Program-made: the position numbers and the translations under genes
Origin: Frigoribacterium sp. PhB116
GTDB taxonomy: Bacteria > Actinomycetota > Actinomycetes > Actinomycetales > Microbacteriaceae
DNA length: 64,000 nt
Assembly (NCBI RefSeq): GCF_004364285.1
Contig: NZ_SOBE01000004.1
Span: 124,001-188,000, forward strand
Direction: 5' to 3'
Shown here: positions 36,134 to 44,900 of the stretch, in pieces
How the letters are laid out: the number at the start of each line of letters is the position of its first letter
Numbering within the stretch: the stretch's first letter is position 1
Notes under the pieces: generated by a model
What the model was told of the DNA's origin: nothing
The model's database searches: none
What the model saw: only the letters and a program-made list of their open reading frames with translations

Positions 36134-37261
36134 GTGTCCCTCCGCATCGACCACCACGCAGACCCGCGCGCAGACCCCCGCGCCGACCCGCGCACGGCCC
36201 ACCGCACCGGCCACCGCACCCGGCACCGCCGCCTGGTCGCCCTCACCCTCGTCGTGCTGCTCGCGCTCGTGCTCGTCGTGGCCGTGCTCTCGGCGGGCAT
36301 CGGCCAGTACCCGGTCGCGCCGCGCGACGTCGTCGGCGCGGTGCTGAGGGCCTGGGGCGCAGGAGGCGCCCCCAGCGACCCCGACGCCCGCTTCGTCGAC
36401 CAGGTGGTCACCGGCATCCGGCTGCCGCGGGTGGCCCTCGCTCTCGTGGTGGGCGCCGCGCTCGCCGCCGCCGGCACGCTGATGCAGGCCGTCTTCGCCA
36501 ACCCGCTGGCCGAGCCCGCGGTGATCGGGGTCAGCTCCGGGGCCGCGCTCGGCGCCTCCTCGACGGTCGTGCTCGGCTGGGTGTCGGCCGGTCTCTGGGT
36601 GACGCCGACGGCGGCCTTCGCCTGCGGTCTCGTGACGACGCTGCTCGTCTACGGCCTCTCGCGCTCGGGAGGGAAGACCGAGGTCGTCACGCTCGTGCTC
36701 ACCGGCATCGCCGTCAACGCGGTCGCGGGGGCGGGCATCGCGCTGCTGACGTTCCTCGCCGACACGCAGGCGCGGGAGCAGATCGTCTTCTGGCAGATGG
36801 GCAGCATCAACGGGGCGCTCTGGACCGACGTCGCGGTCGCCCTCCCGATCGTCGTGGTGGGTGTCGGCGGTGCCGCCCTGCTCGTTCGCGAGCTCGACCT
36901 GCTGGCCCTCGGCGAGCGGAGCGCGTCGCACCTGGGCGTCGACGTCGAGCGTCTCCGGATCGTCGCCATCGTGCTCGTCGCCCTGCTCGTCGGGGCCGGC
37001 GTGGCGTTCACGGGCATCATCGCGTTCGTCGGGCTCGTGGTGCCGCACCTGCTGCGGATGGTCGTCGGCCCGTCGCACGGCGGGCTGCTCGCCACGAGCA
37101 CGGTCGCCGGAGCGCTGCTCGTGCTCGTCGCCGACACCGCCGCGCGCGTCGTCGTGCCGAACGCCGACCTGCCGCTCGGGCTGCTCACCTCGCTGGTCGG
37201 CGGGCCGTTCTTCTTCTGGCTGCTGCGGCGCACGCGGCGTCGGGCTGGGGGCTGGGCATGA
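36134..37261 (+). CDS. hmuU: Heme ABC importer permease HmuU
   Basis: A 375-aa FecCD/BtuC-family permease with about nine or ten transmembrane helices. The motifs RLPRVALALVVGAALAAAGT (about 98-117), NPLAEPAVIGVSSGAALGAS (about 124-143) and FVGLVVPHLLRMVVGPSH (about 297-314) are diagnostic. The first 33 residues are an unusual His/Arg/Asp-rich cytoplasmic tail built from repeats of ADPR and HRTGHRT. GTG start 4 nt after the DtxR box; its stop overlaps the ATPase start (ATGA). It forms the heme channel with HmuV. Confidence 0.9.
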   Translation: MSLRIDHHADPRADPRADPRTAHRTGHRTRHRRLVALTLVVLLALVLVVAVLSAGIGQYPVAPRDVVGAVLRAWGAGGAPSDPDARFVDQVVTGIRLPRVALALVVGAALAAAGTLMQAVFANPLAEPAVIGVSSGAALGASSTVVLGWVSAGLWVTPTAAFACGLVTTLLVYGLSRSGGKTEVVTLVLTGIAVNAVAGAGIALLTFLADTQAREQIVFWQMGSINGALWTDVAVALPIVVVGVGGAALLVRELDLLALGERSASHLGVDVERLRIVAIVLVALLVGAGVAFTGIIAFVGLVVPHLLRMVVGPSHGGLLATSTVAGALLVLVADTAARVVVPNADLPLGLLTSLVGGPFFFWLLRRTRRRAGGWA

Positions 37262-38268
37262 GCCGCGGAGGTGCGACCGGCGGAGGCGCGACGGATGGAG
37301 GCGCGATCGGCGGAGGCGCGACCGGCGGAGGCACGACCGGCCGTACCGCGACCGGCCGTGGTGCGACCGGCCGTCGAGGCGCGACCGGCCGTGGTGCGAC
37401 CGTCCGTGGTGCGGAGGGCGAGCGCGAGATCCCCGCCGCCGCCCTCCGCGTCCGCGGCCTCGGGGTCGAGCTCGAGGGCACGACGATCCTCGACGGCGTC
37501 GACCTCGACGTCCGTCCCGGCGAGGTCGTGGCCCTGCTCGGCCCGAACGGCGCGGGCAAGTCGACCCTGCTCGGCTGTGTGGCCGGCGACGTCGCGGCCG
37601 CTCGCGGCACCGTGGAGCTGGACGAGCGCCTCCTCGGCTCCTTCAACTCCGGTGAGCGGGCACGTCGTCGCGGGGTCATGACGCAGGAGGCGCACGTCGC
37701 GTTCCCGTTCACGGTCGCGGAGGTCGTCGCGCTCGGCCGTGCCCCGTGGTCGCGCAGCCCGGAGGCGGACCGCGACGACGCCGTCGTCGACGAGGCGCTC
37801 GCCGCGACGGACACGACGGCGCTGAGCGACCGCCGGTTCCCGTCGCTCTCGGGCGGCGAGCGCGCCCGGGCCTCGTTCGCCCGGCTGCTGGCGCAGCGGA
37901 CGCCGGTGCTGCTGCTCGACGAGCCCACCGCCGCCCTCGACCTCGGCCACCAGGAGCAGCTGCTCGGCACCCTCCGCGACCTCGCCTCGGCGGGCGCCTC
38001 CGTCGTCGTGGTGCTGCACGACCTCAGCCTCGCGGCGGCCTGGGCCGACCGTCTCGTGCTGCTCGAGCGGGGCCGCGTCGTCGCGGCGGGCACCCCGACC
38101 GAGGTGCTCACGGCCGAGCGGGTGTCGCAGGTGTACGGGCACCCGGTCACGATCGTGCCCGACCCGTCGACCGGGGCGCCGCTCGTCGTGCCGGTGCGGG
38201 TGCGCGGGGGGTCGCCTCGCGAGCTACACCCCCGGACCAGCGCTGCACCCTCTGTTCCAGGGGTGTAG
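37258..38268 (+). CDS. hmuV: Heme ABC importer ATPase HmuV
   Basis: A 336-aa ATPase of the FecE/HmuV family. The first about 55 residues are a Gly/Ala/Thr/Arg low-complexity repeat (GATGG, later GATGR) that the family lacks. The ATPase domain then has Walker A LLGPNGAGKSTLL (about 94-106), the Q-loop MTQEAHVAF, signature LSGGERARASFARLLAQ (about 199-215), Walker B VLLLDEPTAALD and the switch His in VVVLHDLS. The last 15 codons and the stop lie inside the structured repeat element at 38221-38290, so the C-terminal tail is supplied by that element. The start overlaps hmuU. Confidence 0.9.
   Translation: MSRGGATGGGATDGGAIGGGATGGGTTGRTATGRGATGRRGATGRGATVRGAEGEREIPAAALRVRGLGVELEGTTILDGVDLDVRPGEVVALLGPNGAGKSTLLGCVAGDVAAARGTVELDERLLGSFNSGERARRRGVMTQEAHVAFPFTVAEVVALGRAPWSRSPEADRDDAVVDEALAATDTTALSDRRFPSLSGGERARASFARLLAQRTPVLLLDEPTAALDLGHQEQLLGTLRDLASAGASVVVVLHDLSLAAAWADRLVLLERGRVVAAGTPTEVLTAERVSQVYGHPVTIVPDPSTGAPLVVPVRVRGGSPRELHPRTSAAPSVPGV
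37267..37405 (+). repeat. 15-bp tandem repeat at start of hmuV
   Basis: About nine units with period 15 bp (one of 18 bp) based on GGAGGCGCGACCGGC, changing to CGTGGTGCGACCGGC in the second half. They encode GGATG and RGATG pentapeptides. Confidence 0.8.
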
Positions 38269-38290
38269 CGCTGGATCAGGGGTGTAGCTC
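38221..38290 (+). repeat. 70-nt structured element, copy 1
   Basis: A nested hairpin: outer arms 38221-38232 (GAGCTACACCCC) and 38279-38290 (GGGGTGTAGCTC) pair perfectly, and inner arms from 38237 and up to 38274 pair over 14 bp with one G-T wobble. The 70 nt can be aligned without gaps to 62076-62145 with 58 identities. Its 5' 48 nt form the end of hmuV. Confidence 0.8.
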
Positions 38291-38355
38291 GGCCGGAGCG
38301 CGGGCCGCGGGCCTGGAGCGCGTCGCTACGCTGGGGGTCGGCAGGGGAGGTCGCC

Positions 38356-40056
38356 GTGGGGAGCACGAAGCCGGTCGCCATGGCGGCGGTCCACGCGCTG
38401 GTCGTCGGCGCCGCCGTCGCGGTCGCGACTCCGTGGGCGCTCGTCGTGCCGGTGCTCGTCTCCCTCCTGACGGGTCCGCTCGGTGGTGCGGCGGTGGCCG
38501 GGGTGCCCGCGTTCGGCATCCTGTGGCTGCTCGACGCGGCGTTCCGGAACGGCCTGCCCGGGTCGGGCCTGAGGGCGGCGCTGCCCGCCGGCGTCCTGGC
38601 CTTCAGCGCGTTCGTCGTCTGCTCGGCACAGCTGCAGCTCTTCCGGGACCCGGAGGCGGCGGTCCCGTCGGACCTGTCGGTCGCCCTCTGGACGGGCGGG
38701 CTCAGCGCGGCAGCCGTGATCGTGACGCACGTCCTGTTCGACCGCGACCCGGTCGCCGCACGTGCCGAGCCCGGCATCGTCGATCTCGCCCATCCGACCA
38801 CGAGGAGCCCCGTGACCACGACTGACGGCACTGAGCCCGCCGCCGCAGCCTCCGAAGCCGACTCCGCCGAGCATGCCGAGGCTGCCAGACTCGCCGAGCC
38901 GGCCGCACCTGCCCCCGAGCGCTTCGACCACGTCGTCGTCGGCGGGGGCGTGATGGGGGCGGCGACCGCGCGGGCGCTGGCACGGGCAGGCGACGGCGGC
39001 GGCGCGAGCGTCCTGCTCGTCGAGCAGTTCGGCCGGGGCCACGACCACGGGTCGTCGCACGGCGCGAGCCGGATCTTCCGTCGCGGCTACACCGCCGACG
39101 ACTGGGTCGCGCTGACGGGCGACGCGATCACCGCCTGGCAGGCGCTCGAGGCCGAGACGGGTCGCACCCTGCTCGACTTCACGGGGGCGCTCGACCACGG
39201 CGACCCGGTCGCGCTCGACGAGATCCAGGCGGCGCTCGAGCGCGGCGGCGTCGTCCACGAGCGGCTCACGCCCGACGAGGCCGGCGCACGCTGGCCGGGG
39301 CTCCGCTTCGACACGAGCGTGTTGTTCCACCCGCAGGCGGGCCGGGTCCGCTCGGCCGACGCCGTCGAGGCGCTGCTCGACAGCGCCTCAGCCGCGGGCG
39401 CCGAGCTCCGCTTCGACACCGCCGTGGCCGCGATCGAGACGATGGGGGACGACGTCGTGCTCCGACTCGAGGGCGCAGGAGGCGCCTCCTCGACGGTCGT
39501 CTCGACCAGCGTCGTGCTCGCGGTCGGCTCCTGGGCGCGCTACCTGGCCGCGGACCTCGTGAGGCGCGCGGGAGCATCGCTGCCCGAGGTCAGGGTCACG
39601 CAGGAGGAGCCCGCCCACTTCGCGACGGAGCTGCCCGACGACGCCTGGCCGAGCTTCGTCCACCACCCGACCGACCCGGCGCTGCGGGCCCGGGTCAGCA
39701 CGATCTACGGGCTGCTCACCCCGGGCGAAGGCGTCAAGGTAGGGACCCACGGCACCGGCCGCGAGGTGCACCCTGACGCCCGTCTGACCTCGCCCGGCGC
39801 GGAGGGGCAGGCCGTGCTGCGCGACTACGTCGCCGCGTGGGTGCCCGGCGTCGACGTCGACACGCTCGCGCCGATCAGCTGCCTCTACGACACGACGCCG
39901 ACGGAGGACCCGGTGCTCGACCGCATCGGCTCCGTCACCGTCGCGACGGGCTTCTCGGGGCACGGCTTCAAGTTCGGCGCCGTCTTCGGCGCGCTGCTCG
40001 CGGGCGTCGCGACGGGGACTCCCGCGCCCGAGCGGTTCCGGTTGCGGCAGGGCTGA
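38356..40056 (+). CDS. Membrane domain fused to sarcosine-oxidase-like FAD enzyme
   Basis: A 566-aa open frame with no stop inside. Residues 1-135 have four hydrophobic segments (for example VHALVVGAAVAVATPWALVV and LSAAAVIVTHVLF), then a Glu/Ala-rich linker. Residues about 195-566 are a DAO-family flavoenzyme like monomeric sarcosine oxidase, with DHVVVGGGVMGAATARAL (about 195-212) and the C-terminal TGFSGHGFKFGAVFG (about 531-545). TACGCT (38327-38332) and GGGGAGG before the GTG at 38356 support the long form. GAGGAG before an in-frame GTG at 38812 would give the flavoenzyme alone (414 aa). The enzyme would oxidise an N-methylated or other secondary amine; substrate unknown. Confidence 0.7.
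   Translation: MGSTKPVAMAAVHALVVGAAVAVATPWALVVPVLVSLLTGPLGGAAVAGVPAFGILWLLDAAFRNGLPGSGLRAALPAGVLAFSAFVVCSAQLQLFRDPEAAVPSDLSVALWTGGLSAAAVIVTHVLFDRDPVAARAEPGIVDLAHPTTRSPVTTTDGTEPAAAASEADSAEHAEAARLAEPAAPAPERFDHVVVGGGVMGAATARALARAGDGGGASVLLVEQFGRGHDHGSSHGASRIFRRGYTADDWVALTGDAITAWQALEAETGRTLLDFTGALDHGDPVALDEIQAALERGGVVHERLTPDEAGARWPGLRFDTSVLFHPQAGRVRSADAVEALLDSASAAGAELRFDTAVAAIETMGDDVVLRLEGAGGASSTVVSTSVVLAVGSWARYLAADLVRRAGASLPEVRVTQEEPAHFATELPDDAWPSFVHHPTDPALRARVSTIYGLLTPGEGVKVGTHGTGREVHPDARLTSPGAEGQAVLRDYVAAWVPGVDVDTLAPISCLYDTTPTEDPVLDRIGSVTVATGFSGHGFKFGAVFGALLAGVATGTPAPERFRLRQG
38802..38814 (+). promoter_or_regulatory. Internal ribosome-binding site and alternative GTG start
   Basis: GAGGAG (38802-38807) lies 4 nt before an in-frame GTG (38812-38814) at the junction between the membrane part and the flavoenzyme part. 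It would allow separate translation of a soluble 414-aa oxidase. Confidence 0.5.
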
Positions 40057-40082
40057 CCCCCGTCGCGGCCCGGGGTCCTGGC

Positions 40083-40142
40083 CTCGCGTCGCTCAGGCCC
40101 CGCGTCGCTCAGGTCTCGCGTCTCAGGCCTCGAGTCGCTCGT
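40083..40142. repeat. Four imperfect tandem copies of a 16-bp unit
   Basis: The unit TCGCGTCGCTCAGGCC recurs with small changes between the stop of the oxidase (40056) and the end of the small membrane protein gene (40149). No gene is seen in it. Confidence 0.65.
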
Positions 40143-40148
40143 GCTTCG

Positions 40149-40370
40149 TCAGTCGTTCGTGGGGCGTCGCCTGCCGCCCCTGAGTCCCTGAGCGACGAAC
40201 ACGATGCCGACGACGAGCATCGGCAGTCCCGCCCACGGCGTGTCGAGCGCGAGGAACAGCGTGAGGCCGAGCAGGCCGAACACCACCCCGATCCCGATGT
40301 TGTCGCTGCGCTTCTTCTCCTCCGCCGCGGCCTTCGCGCCGGCCTCTGTCTCGGGTCGCTCCTCGTCCAT
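40149..40370 (-). CDS. Small two-helix membrane protein
   Basis: A 73-aa protein with an acidic/basic soluble N-terminus (ERPETEAGAKAAAEEKKRSD), two short hydrophobic helices (IGIGVVFGLLGLTLFLAL and GLPMLVVGIVFVAQGL) and a basic end. No family recognised. The -10-like TAGCCT (40377-40382) is exactly 6 nt from the ATG, so translation is probably leaderless. It stands alone, tail-to-tail with the oxidase. Confidence 0.65.
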   Translation of the reverse strand: MDEERPETEAGAKAAAEEKKRSDNIGIGVVFGLLGLTLFLALDTPWAGLPMLVVGIVFVAQGLRGGRRRPTND

Positions 40371-40452
40371 CGCTCCAGGCTAGGCAGGTGCTCGCGTCGA
40401 GTCCTCCCTCTCCCGACGGACCTCAGGAGGAGGTCGTCCCGACCGCCTTCGC

Positions 40453-40498
40453 GCGCGGCGGGCGCGGCGGGCGCGGCGGGCGGCGGGCGGCGGGCGGC
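40453..40498. repeat. GC-only simple repeat
   Basis: A run of GCGCGGCGG units that decays to GCGGCGG units, immediately downstream of the flavoprotein gene that ends at 40500. No coding signal. Confidence 0.7.
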
Positions 40499-40499
40499 G

Positions 40500-41678
40500 T
40501 CAGCCGTCGCGGCCGAGCAGGTCGCGCGCGAGCTCGCGGACCGCGGCGCGGCCGGCGCGGTTCGCGCCCACGGTCGACTGCGAGGGCCCGAAGCCGATCA
40601 GGTGCACCCGCCGGTCGCGGGCGGCCCGGGTGCCGACGAGCGGGACGCCGCCGAGCGGCCCGCGCAGGTCGAGCCCGTCGAGGTGCCCGACGCTCGGCCG
40701 GAACCCCGTCGCCCACAGCACGGCGTCGACGCTCGTCGTCGAGCCGTCGGCCTCGACCACGTGCCGCGGCCCCATCGCGGTGAACATCGGACGCCTCTCG
40801 AGCACGCCGCGCCGCGCGGCCTCGCGGGCGTAGCCGGTCCAGATCAGCCCGGTGTACGACACGATGCTGCCCGGGAGGCGGCCGGCCGCAGCGTCCTCGG
40901 CGACCCGGCGCTCGACGTCGACGCCGTCCGACCCCGAGGTGAAGTCGTGGTCGAGGAACACCGGCTCACGCCGCGTGTACCAGAGCGTCGTCGCGACCCG
41001 GCTGATCTCGTCGAGCAGCTGCACCGCCGAGATGCCGCCGCCGACGACGGCGACGCGCCTCCCCGCGAACTCGGCCGCCGAGACGTACTCGCGTGTGTGC
41101 AGCTGACGACCTGTGAACGAGGAGGCGCCGGGCACGTCCGGCAGCACCGGCTCGTCCCAGGTGCCCGTCGCGTTCACCAGCGCGGACGTCGTCCACGTCC
41201 CGGCGTCGCTCTCGACCCGCAGCAGGCCCGCGGGGTCGTCGTCGACGGCGTCGACCCTCGTCACCTGCACGGGACGGTGCACCCGCAGCTGCTCCGCCTC
41301 CTCGTAGGCGGTGAAGTAGCGCGGCACGGCGACCCGGCTCGGCTCGGACTCGTCGACGGGCGGCAGCGCCATGCCCGGCAGGTCGAAGATGCCGTTGACG
41401 GTGGCCATCCGCAGCGACTCCCAGCGGTGCTGCCACGCGCCTCCCGGTGCCTCGCCGGCGTCGACGACGACGAACGTCGGCGCAGTGTCCGCAGAGCCAG
41501 GGCCAGGGCCAGGGCCAGAGCCAGAGCCAGAGCGGGAGCCGGAGCCGGAGCCGGAGACTGCACTGCCCTCGGCCGCGACGAACCCCCGGAGGCGCAGGTG
41601 GTGCGCCGCGGACAGCCCGGCCTGGCCTGCCCCCACGACGGTGACCGTCGCGTGCCGCAGGTCGTCGAGGGGGTGCAC
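40500..41678 (-). CDS. Flavin monooxygenase-like protein with Ser/Gly/Pro insertion
   Basis: A 392-aa FAD/NAD(P)H-dependent oxidoreductase of the flavin-containing monooxygenase-like group. FAD motif VTVVGAGQAGLSAAHHL (about 12-28), PGGAWQHRWESLRM (about 78-91), a second dinucleotide motif VAVVGGGISAVQLLDE (about 190-205), and the ATGFRPS motif near 330. Between the first beta-alpha unit and the second strand (FVVVDAGEAPGG) sits a 21-residue Ser-Gly/Gly-Pro repeat (about 42-62) coded by a hexanucleotide array; family members have only a tight turn there. GTG start; TAGCGT (41685-41690) is 6 nt upstream, so the mRNA is probably leaderless. Substrate unknown. Confidence 0.85.
   Translation of the reverse strand: MHPLDDLRHATVTVVGAGQAGLSAAHHLRLRGFVAAEGSAVSGSGSGSRSGSGSGPGPGPGSADTAPTFVVVDAGEAPGGAWQHRWESLRMATVNGIFDLPGMALPPVDESEPSRVAVPRYFTAYEEAEQLRVHRPVQVTRVDAVDDDPAGLLRVESDAGTWTTSALVNATGTWDEPVLPDVPGASSFTGRQLHTREYVSAAEFAGRRVAVVGGGISAVQLLDEISRVATTLWYTRREPVFLDHDFTSGSDGVDVERRVAEDAAAGRLPGSIVSYTGLIWTGYAREAARRGVLERRPMFTAMGPRHVVEADGSTTSVDAVLWATGFRPSVGHLDGLDLRGPLGGVPLVGTRAARDRRVHLIGFGPSQSTVGANRAGRAAVRELARDLLGRDG
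41493..41558 (-). repeat. Hexanucleotide array, 11 units, inside flavoprotein gene
   Basis: Eleven units of the form AGRGCC/GGAGCC run without interruption from 41493 to 41558, in three homogeneous blocks (AGGGCC x3, AGAGCC, GGAGCC x3). They encode Gly-Pro and Gly-Ser dipeptides. Unit number can change without a frameshift. Confidence 0.88.
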
Positions 41679-41763
41679 GGGACCACGCTACGGCGGTGAC
41701 CGGGGAGGCCCGTCGCGCAGCGCCCACGGCCGGTCACCCGAGCCGCCCGCGCGCCCTTTCGCG

Positions 41764-41782
41764 GACCCCCATTCCGGGGGTC
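41764..41782. other. Short hairpin upstream of the giant surface-protein gene
   Basis: GACCCCC (41764-41770) and GGGGGTC (41776-41782) pair around a 5-nt loop. The gap 41691-41936 holds no gene that I can support; TATCGT at 41842-41847 is a possible -10 box for the gene at 41937. Confidence 0.4.
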
Positions 41783-41936
41783 GCCAGGTCGGATCGGGGG
41801 ACATGCGGCGAAATAGGTCGAGCGATCCTCGCCGACGTGCCCTATCGTCGGGCGGGTAGCGAGTCTGCTGCCTCGGTCTCACCAACCGACGGCGCAGGCG
41901 CCAACCACCGCTGCCATGAGGATCAGGAGCGAGTCC

Positions 41937-44900
41937 ATGAGGACTGAAGCACTCGCGCGCGCCGAAAAAGGGCGACCGACCGCGCACCGTCACCACTCCA
42001 GGGCGAAGCAGGGCGTGGCCGTGCTCACGGCCGCCCTGCTCGGCATCGGCGGCAGCGTGCTCGCCGCGGCCCCGGCCACGGCCGCACCGGCGGCCTCGAT
42101 CGCGGAGGGCAGGTTCCTCGACGGCACCGCCCTCGGGCTCGACCTCGCGAACGTTCTGCTGCTGCAGCCCGCCGCGGCGACGAACACGGGCCAGCCGGCC
42201 CCGGTGACGCAGTCGACGCCCCTCGACGTGACGGTGCTGAACGCGGCCCGCGCCGACCTCGGCAGCGGCATCCAGCTGCTCGGCCCGAACGGCCTCCTCA
42301 CCGTCGGCGCCGTCAACCAGTACGCGCAGGCGAACGCGAACGGCAGCTCGACCGCCGCCTCCGGTGCCGTGACCAACGGAGGCGCGATCGGCGTCGGCGG
42401 CCAGGCCGGGGTGCCGCAGGCGAACGCCAGCTTCAACCTCAGCCGTCTGGTGAACACGCAGGCCCTCGCCAACCTCCGCGTCACGACGGGCGCGCTCTCG
42501 GCCACCGCGGCTCAGACCGCCGGGCCGAACGGGGCCCAGACCGGCGCGTACCAGATCGCCGACCTCGACCTCAGCCTCACCAGCCCGGTCCTCGCGACGA
42601 CGATCAACGGCCTCCGCTCGACCCTCACGGGCCTGCAGCCCACCGTCGACGCGATCCCCGGCACCCTGACCGGCCTCCTCGGGCCGACCGTCCAGGTCAC
42701 GGGCCTGCCGAACCTGACCACCCTCGGCAACTCGCTCACGACCGTGACGAGCGCCGACGGGTCGATCACCGCGAACCTGCAGACGGGCGCGATCACGATC
42801 GACGTCCCGACCGTCCTCGCGACGCAGGGCGTGAACATCAACACGCTGCCGGCCGGCACCGAACTGACGCCCTACATCACGACCGCGCTCACGACGCAGC
42901 TGCTCCCGGCCGTCACGGTCGCGCTGCAGTCCCTGGTGACGCAGATCACCAGCGGCCTCAACGGCGTCACGGCGACCGTCAACGTGCTCGGCGCGCGGGT
43001 GCCCGTCTCGCTCGCCGTGCTCTCGCCGGTCCTCAACACGGTGATCGGCACCGTCGTGGCGCCGGTGAACACCGTCATCTCGGGCCTCGGCGGCACCGTG
43101 GTCACCCCGCTCGCGAGCGCCCTCACCGGCGTCGTGTCGCTGCGGGCGAACAACAAGACGACCGCCGGCGGCACCTTCACGCAGAGCGCCCTCCGCGTCG
43201 GCCTGCTCGGCGTCCTCCAGGCAGGCACCGCAGTGGAGCTCGCCTCCGCCTCGGTCGGCCCGAACGCCGGCCCGCTCGCGGCCCCGACGCTCACCGGCAT
43301 CACGCCCGTCGAGGGCCCGGTCGCGGGCGGCACCGCCGTCACGCTCACCGGCTCGGCCTTCACCGCGGACTCGCGCGTGAGCGTCGACGGCGGCGCGCCG
43401 ATCACGCCCACGGCGGTCTCGGACGACGGCACCTCGCTCACCTTCGCCACGCCCGCCCACGCGGCAGGACCGGTGCCCGTCACCGTCACCACCGCGGTCG
43501 GCACCTCCGGCCCGCAGACCTTCACCTACATCCCGGTGCCCGCGATCACGGGCCTCACCCCCGCGCAGGGCCCCGTCGGAGGCGGCACCACGGTGACCGT
43601 CGCCGGTTCCGGGTTCCTCGCCGACTCGACCGTCTCGGTCGACGGCTCCGCGCCGATCACGCCCGACAGCATCGCCGCGGACGGCACCTCGCTGACGTTC
43701 ACGACGCCGGCGCACGCCCTCGGCGACGTGCCCGTCACGGTGACGACGCGCGGGGGCACCAGCGCCCCGCAGACGTTCACCTACCTGCCCGCGCCCGCGG
43801 GCGCGCCCGTCCTGGCCGGCATCACGCCGGACGAGGGCCTGGCAGGAGGCGGCACCCCCGTCACGATCACCGGCACCGGCTTCTCCGCCGGCTCGACGGT
43901 CTCCGTCGACGGGTCCGAGCCGATCACGCCCGACACGATCGCGACGGACGGCACCTCGCTGACGTTCACGACGCCCGCGCACGCCCCCGGCCCGGTGCCG
44001 GTGACGGTCACGAACGGCACGGGCACCTCGGCGCCCCAGACGTTCACGTACCTCGCGCCTCCGCTCGCCGCTCCCGTCCTGGACACGATCACGCCTGACG
44101 AGGGCCCGGTGGGAGGCGGCACCTCCGTCACCATCACCGGCACCGGCTTCACCGCCGGCTCCACGGTCTCGGTCGACGGCTCGGCCCCGATCACGCCCGA
44201 CGCGCTCGCCGACGACGGCACGTCGTTGACGTTCACGACGCCCGCGCACGTCGAGGGCACCATCGCCGTCACGGTGACGAACGCCGGCGGCACGTCCTCG
44301 CCCCTGGACTTCACCTACACGCCCGCCCCGGCCACCGCGCCGGTGCTGATCGACATCGAGCCCGAGGTCGGTCCGGCAGGAGGCGGCACCCCCGTCACGA
44401 TCACCGGCACCGGCTTCACCGCCGGCTCGACGGTCTCGGTCGACGGCTCCGCCCCGATCACGCCCGACACGATCGCGACCGACGGCACGTCGCTGACGTA
44501 CACCTCGCCGGCGCACGTCGCCGGCACGGTGCCCGTCACGGTGACGAACGACGGCGGCACCTCCGCCCCGCTCGACTTCACCTACGAGCCCGCCCCCCTC
44601 GCCGCTCCCGTGCTCGCCACGATCGACCCCGACGAGGGGCCGGCAGGAGGCGGCACCGCCGTCACGATCACCGGCACCGGCTTCGAGGTCGGCTCGACGG
44701 TCTCGGTCGACGGCTCGGCACCGATCACGCCCACGGTGATCGCTGCCGACGGCACCTCGCTCACGTACACGGCCCCGGCGCACGTCGCCGGCACCGTGCC
44801 CGTCACGGTGACGAACGCGGGCGGCACCTCCGCCCCGCTCGAGTTCACCTACCTGCCCGCACCTCCGACGGCGCCCGTGCTCGCGACGATCGACCCTGCC

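Noticed and set aside
36152-36215. Short direct repeats in the first codons of hmuU as a DNA-binding array
   Set aside because: They translate in frame as a low-complexity tail and are best explained as coding repeats.
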